The translations under genes and the position numbers were made by a program. A stretch of DNA of 6,831 nucleotides from an uncultured Collinsella sp. (GTDB taxonomy: Bacteria > Actinomycetota > Coriobacteriia > Coriobacteriales > Coriobacteriaceae). The notes beneath the pieces are model-generated. The model was not told the origin of the DNA. It did not search any database and was given only the letters and a program-made list of their open reading frames with translations. The stretch spans positions 1 through 6,831 of the forward strand of contig CABUBS010000114.1 in the NCBI GenBank assembly GCA_902489855.1, in the 5' to 3' direction. Of the stretch, positions 5,516 to 6,831 are shown in pieces (the first letter of the stretch is position 1; every line of letters starts with the position of its first letter).

Positions 5516-6831
5516 CTACGAGCGTAGTGTAATTTTATCGCGCAGCGACTTGAGGTCTTCGGTGACGGTGCGGTCTTCCTGGATCATCTTCTGGACCTTT
5601 TTGTAACTCGTGCTGACGGTCGAGTGGTTGCGGTTGCCAAATTCGGCGCCTACCGCCGTGGTCGTCATCTCGCACATTTCGATGGCCAGGTAGATAGCGA
5701 TATGGCGTGCTTTGGCGATATTGGCGTTGCGACGCGGGCCGATGAGCTCCTCGTGCGTCACGCCGTACTGCTCTTCGATGACGGACTGAACCGTTTGCAC
5801 GTTGATCTTTTTGGCCGATGTGTCGAAGTACTGGCTGGCGATGGCGTCGATATCGTCAAAGGTGAGCTCCCCGCCCTCGCGCTCGCGGTCGCCCGCCTCG
5901 CCGGCGCAGCGCTCGCAGAAGCTCTCGAGTTCGCGGATGTTGGTGCCCGACACCTCTGCCATGTGCTTAAAGTGCTCATCGGTCAGGTGCCCGCCGTCGC
6001 CCCCGTAGGCCGCCAACAGTGAGTCGTCGCCTGCCTCGGGAGCGGCGACGATGGTGTTCTCGTAATAGCGCTGCAAGATCTTGTATTTCATCTCGTAGCT
6101 GGGCTCTGCGACCAGGCAGAGCATGCCGGCGTTGAAGCGGCTGGTCAGGCGCTCGTCCATGCTCAGGTCCTTGGGGGCGCGGTCTGCCGCGATGACGACC
6201 TTCTTGTTGTTGCGGATGAACTCGTCCATGAGCTGGAAAAAGTAGTCCACGCTCGCGCGCTTGCCGATGATGTTTTGGATGTCATCGATGATGAGCACGT
6301 CCACGCCGTGGTACGCCTGCATGATGGGGGCGTTGCTCTTCTTTTGGCGGTCGAACTCGGTCATCAGGTCGTCCAGATATGCCTGGGAGTTGGCATACTT
6401 GACCTTGATCTCGGGCGACTTCTCGGCGAGCTCGTTTTTGATGGCAAGCAGCAGGTGCGTCTTGCCCAGGCCCGATTTGCCGTAGATAAACAGTGATGTG
6501 CATGTGCCGCGCTCGTCCGCGAGGGCGGCAAACTTGAGTGCCGAGCGATAGGCATGGCTGTTCTCGGGGCCGTAGACAAAGTTCTCAAAGGTAAATTTTG
6601 AGTTCGCGGCGAGCGGGGCTCCATCCGTATTCTGCTCGGCCGGCACGGTCGGTGCTGGCATGGGTGAAGCGGGGGTCGCAGCTTGCGTGGATTTAGTCGG
6701 CGCTCCGCCCTTCATCTGGTTCATCATGCGACGAAAATCGTCGGCCGAGAGCGTGTTCTTGATTGCAATGCCCGAATCCGCGCCCGCCGCTGCGTCGTGA
6801 GCGATGGGCATGTGCGTGACGGGTGCGTTCG
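5516..6831 (-). CDS. dnaA: Chromosomal replication initiator DnaA (5' end outside window)
   Basis: DnaA binds boxes in oriC, forms an ATP-dependent filament, opens the duplex and recruits helicase. The frame stays open to the window edge, so domain I and the true start are missing. The ATG at 6809-6811 is internal and is residue 1 for the numbering here. Residues 1-70 are an Ala/Pro/Thr-rich domain II. The AAA+ domain shows Walker A GKSGLGKTH (111-119), Walker B LIIDDIQ (173-179), the sensor I strand ending AADRAPKDL, the box VII arginines in RLTSRF (Arg221, Arg225) and sensor II TNIRELE (Arg293). Residues about 255-275 are an acidic, Gly-rich insert before sensor II. Domain IV has the helix-turn-helix with GNRNHSTV (392-399), where most relatives have GGRDHTTV: Asn395 replaces the usual Asp, and Thr385 occupies the place of E. 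coli Pro423. The stop is followed directly by probable oriC. Confidence 0.98.
   Translation of the reverse strand, partial: NAPVTHMPIAHDAAAGADSGIAIKNTLSADDFRRMMNQMKGGAPTKSTQAATPASPMPAPTVPAEQNTDGAPLAANSKFTFENFVYGPENSHAYRSALKFAALADERGTCTSLFIYGKSGLGKTHLLLAIKNELAEKSPEIKVKYANSQAYLDDLMTEFDRQKKSNAPIMQAYHGVDVLIIDDIQNIIGKRASVDYFFQLMDEFIRNNKKVVIAADRAPKDLSMDERLTSRFNAGMLCLVAEPSYEMKYKILQRYYENTIVAAPEAGDDSLLAAYGGDGGHLTDEHFKHMAEVSGTNIRELESFCERCAGEAGDREREGGELTFDDIDAIASQYFDTSAKKINVQTVQSVIEEQYGVTHEELIGPRRNANIAKARHIAIYLAIEMCEMTTTAVGAEFGNRNHSTVSTSYKKVQKMIQEDRTVTEDLKSLRDKITLRS

Noticed and set aside
4156..5532. 458-codon open frame on the plus strand
   Set aside because: It is antisense to dnaN, runs on through the non-coding oriC gap into the end of dnaA, and shows no family motif. 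It is a shadow frame.

Overview
The window is the replication-initiation gene cluster of a bacterial chromosome, read entirely on the minus strand in the order dnaA, dnaN, recF, dciA (DUF721), gyrB, gyrA. The DNA is GC-rich, uses the standard code and has three GTG starts among the five start codons that can be seen. The gene order, a DUF721 gene between recF and gyrB, and the style of the proteins (short-type GyrB, acidic GyrA N-terminus, divergent DnaA) suggest an actinobacterium. My best guess is class Coriobacteriia, Collinsella-like. That placement comes from recognition and was not checked by a search.

Layout from right to left, which is the direction of transcription. dnaA (5516-6831) lacks its first codons because the window ends. 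A 238-bp gap (5278-5515) follows and looks like oriC: DnaA-box-like sequences, an 8-bp inverted repeat beside the dnaA stop, and a very AT-rich stretch next to dnaN carrying five consecutive DnaA-trio triplets. dnaN (4174-5277), recF (3057-4163) and dciA (2507-3070) are tightly packed, with a 10-bp gap and then a 14-bp overlap. They end at a strong intrinsic terminator (2451-2480). gyrB (371-2401) must then start from its own promoter and is followed 11 bp later by gyrA, whose ribosome-binding site directly abuts the gyrB stop codon.

The products act together. DnaA opens oriC, DciA is the probable helicase-loading partner, DnaN is the sliding clamp, RecF works at damaged forks and gaps, and gyrase removes the supercoils made by fork movement.

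The main anomaly is at the left end. Reading gyrA from its start, the protein is normal up to the conserved Leu-Pro-Asp of the N-terminal domain (residue 107). The sequence then switches into a different part of gyrA in the opposite orientation: bases 2-37 on the plus strand encode the conserved Pro-Ala-Arg-Phe-Pro-Asn-Leu-Leu-Val-Asn-Gly-Ser segment that normally lies about 125 codons further on. This is a fold-back junction, either an assembly or amplification chimera or a real inversion through an essential gene. Three other points deserve attention: the DnaA-trio arrangement, DNA-contacting residues of DnaA that differ from E. coli while the nearby boxes also depart from the consensus, and a roughly 70-residue acidic extension on GyrA. 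Apart from the oriC gap (annotated below), no gene-free stretch exceeds 105 bp. I saw no tRNA, rRNA, CRISPR or mobile element.
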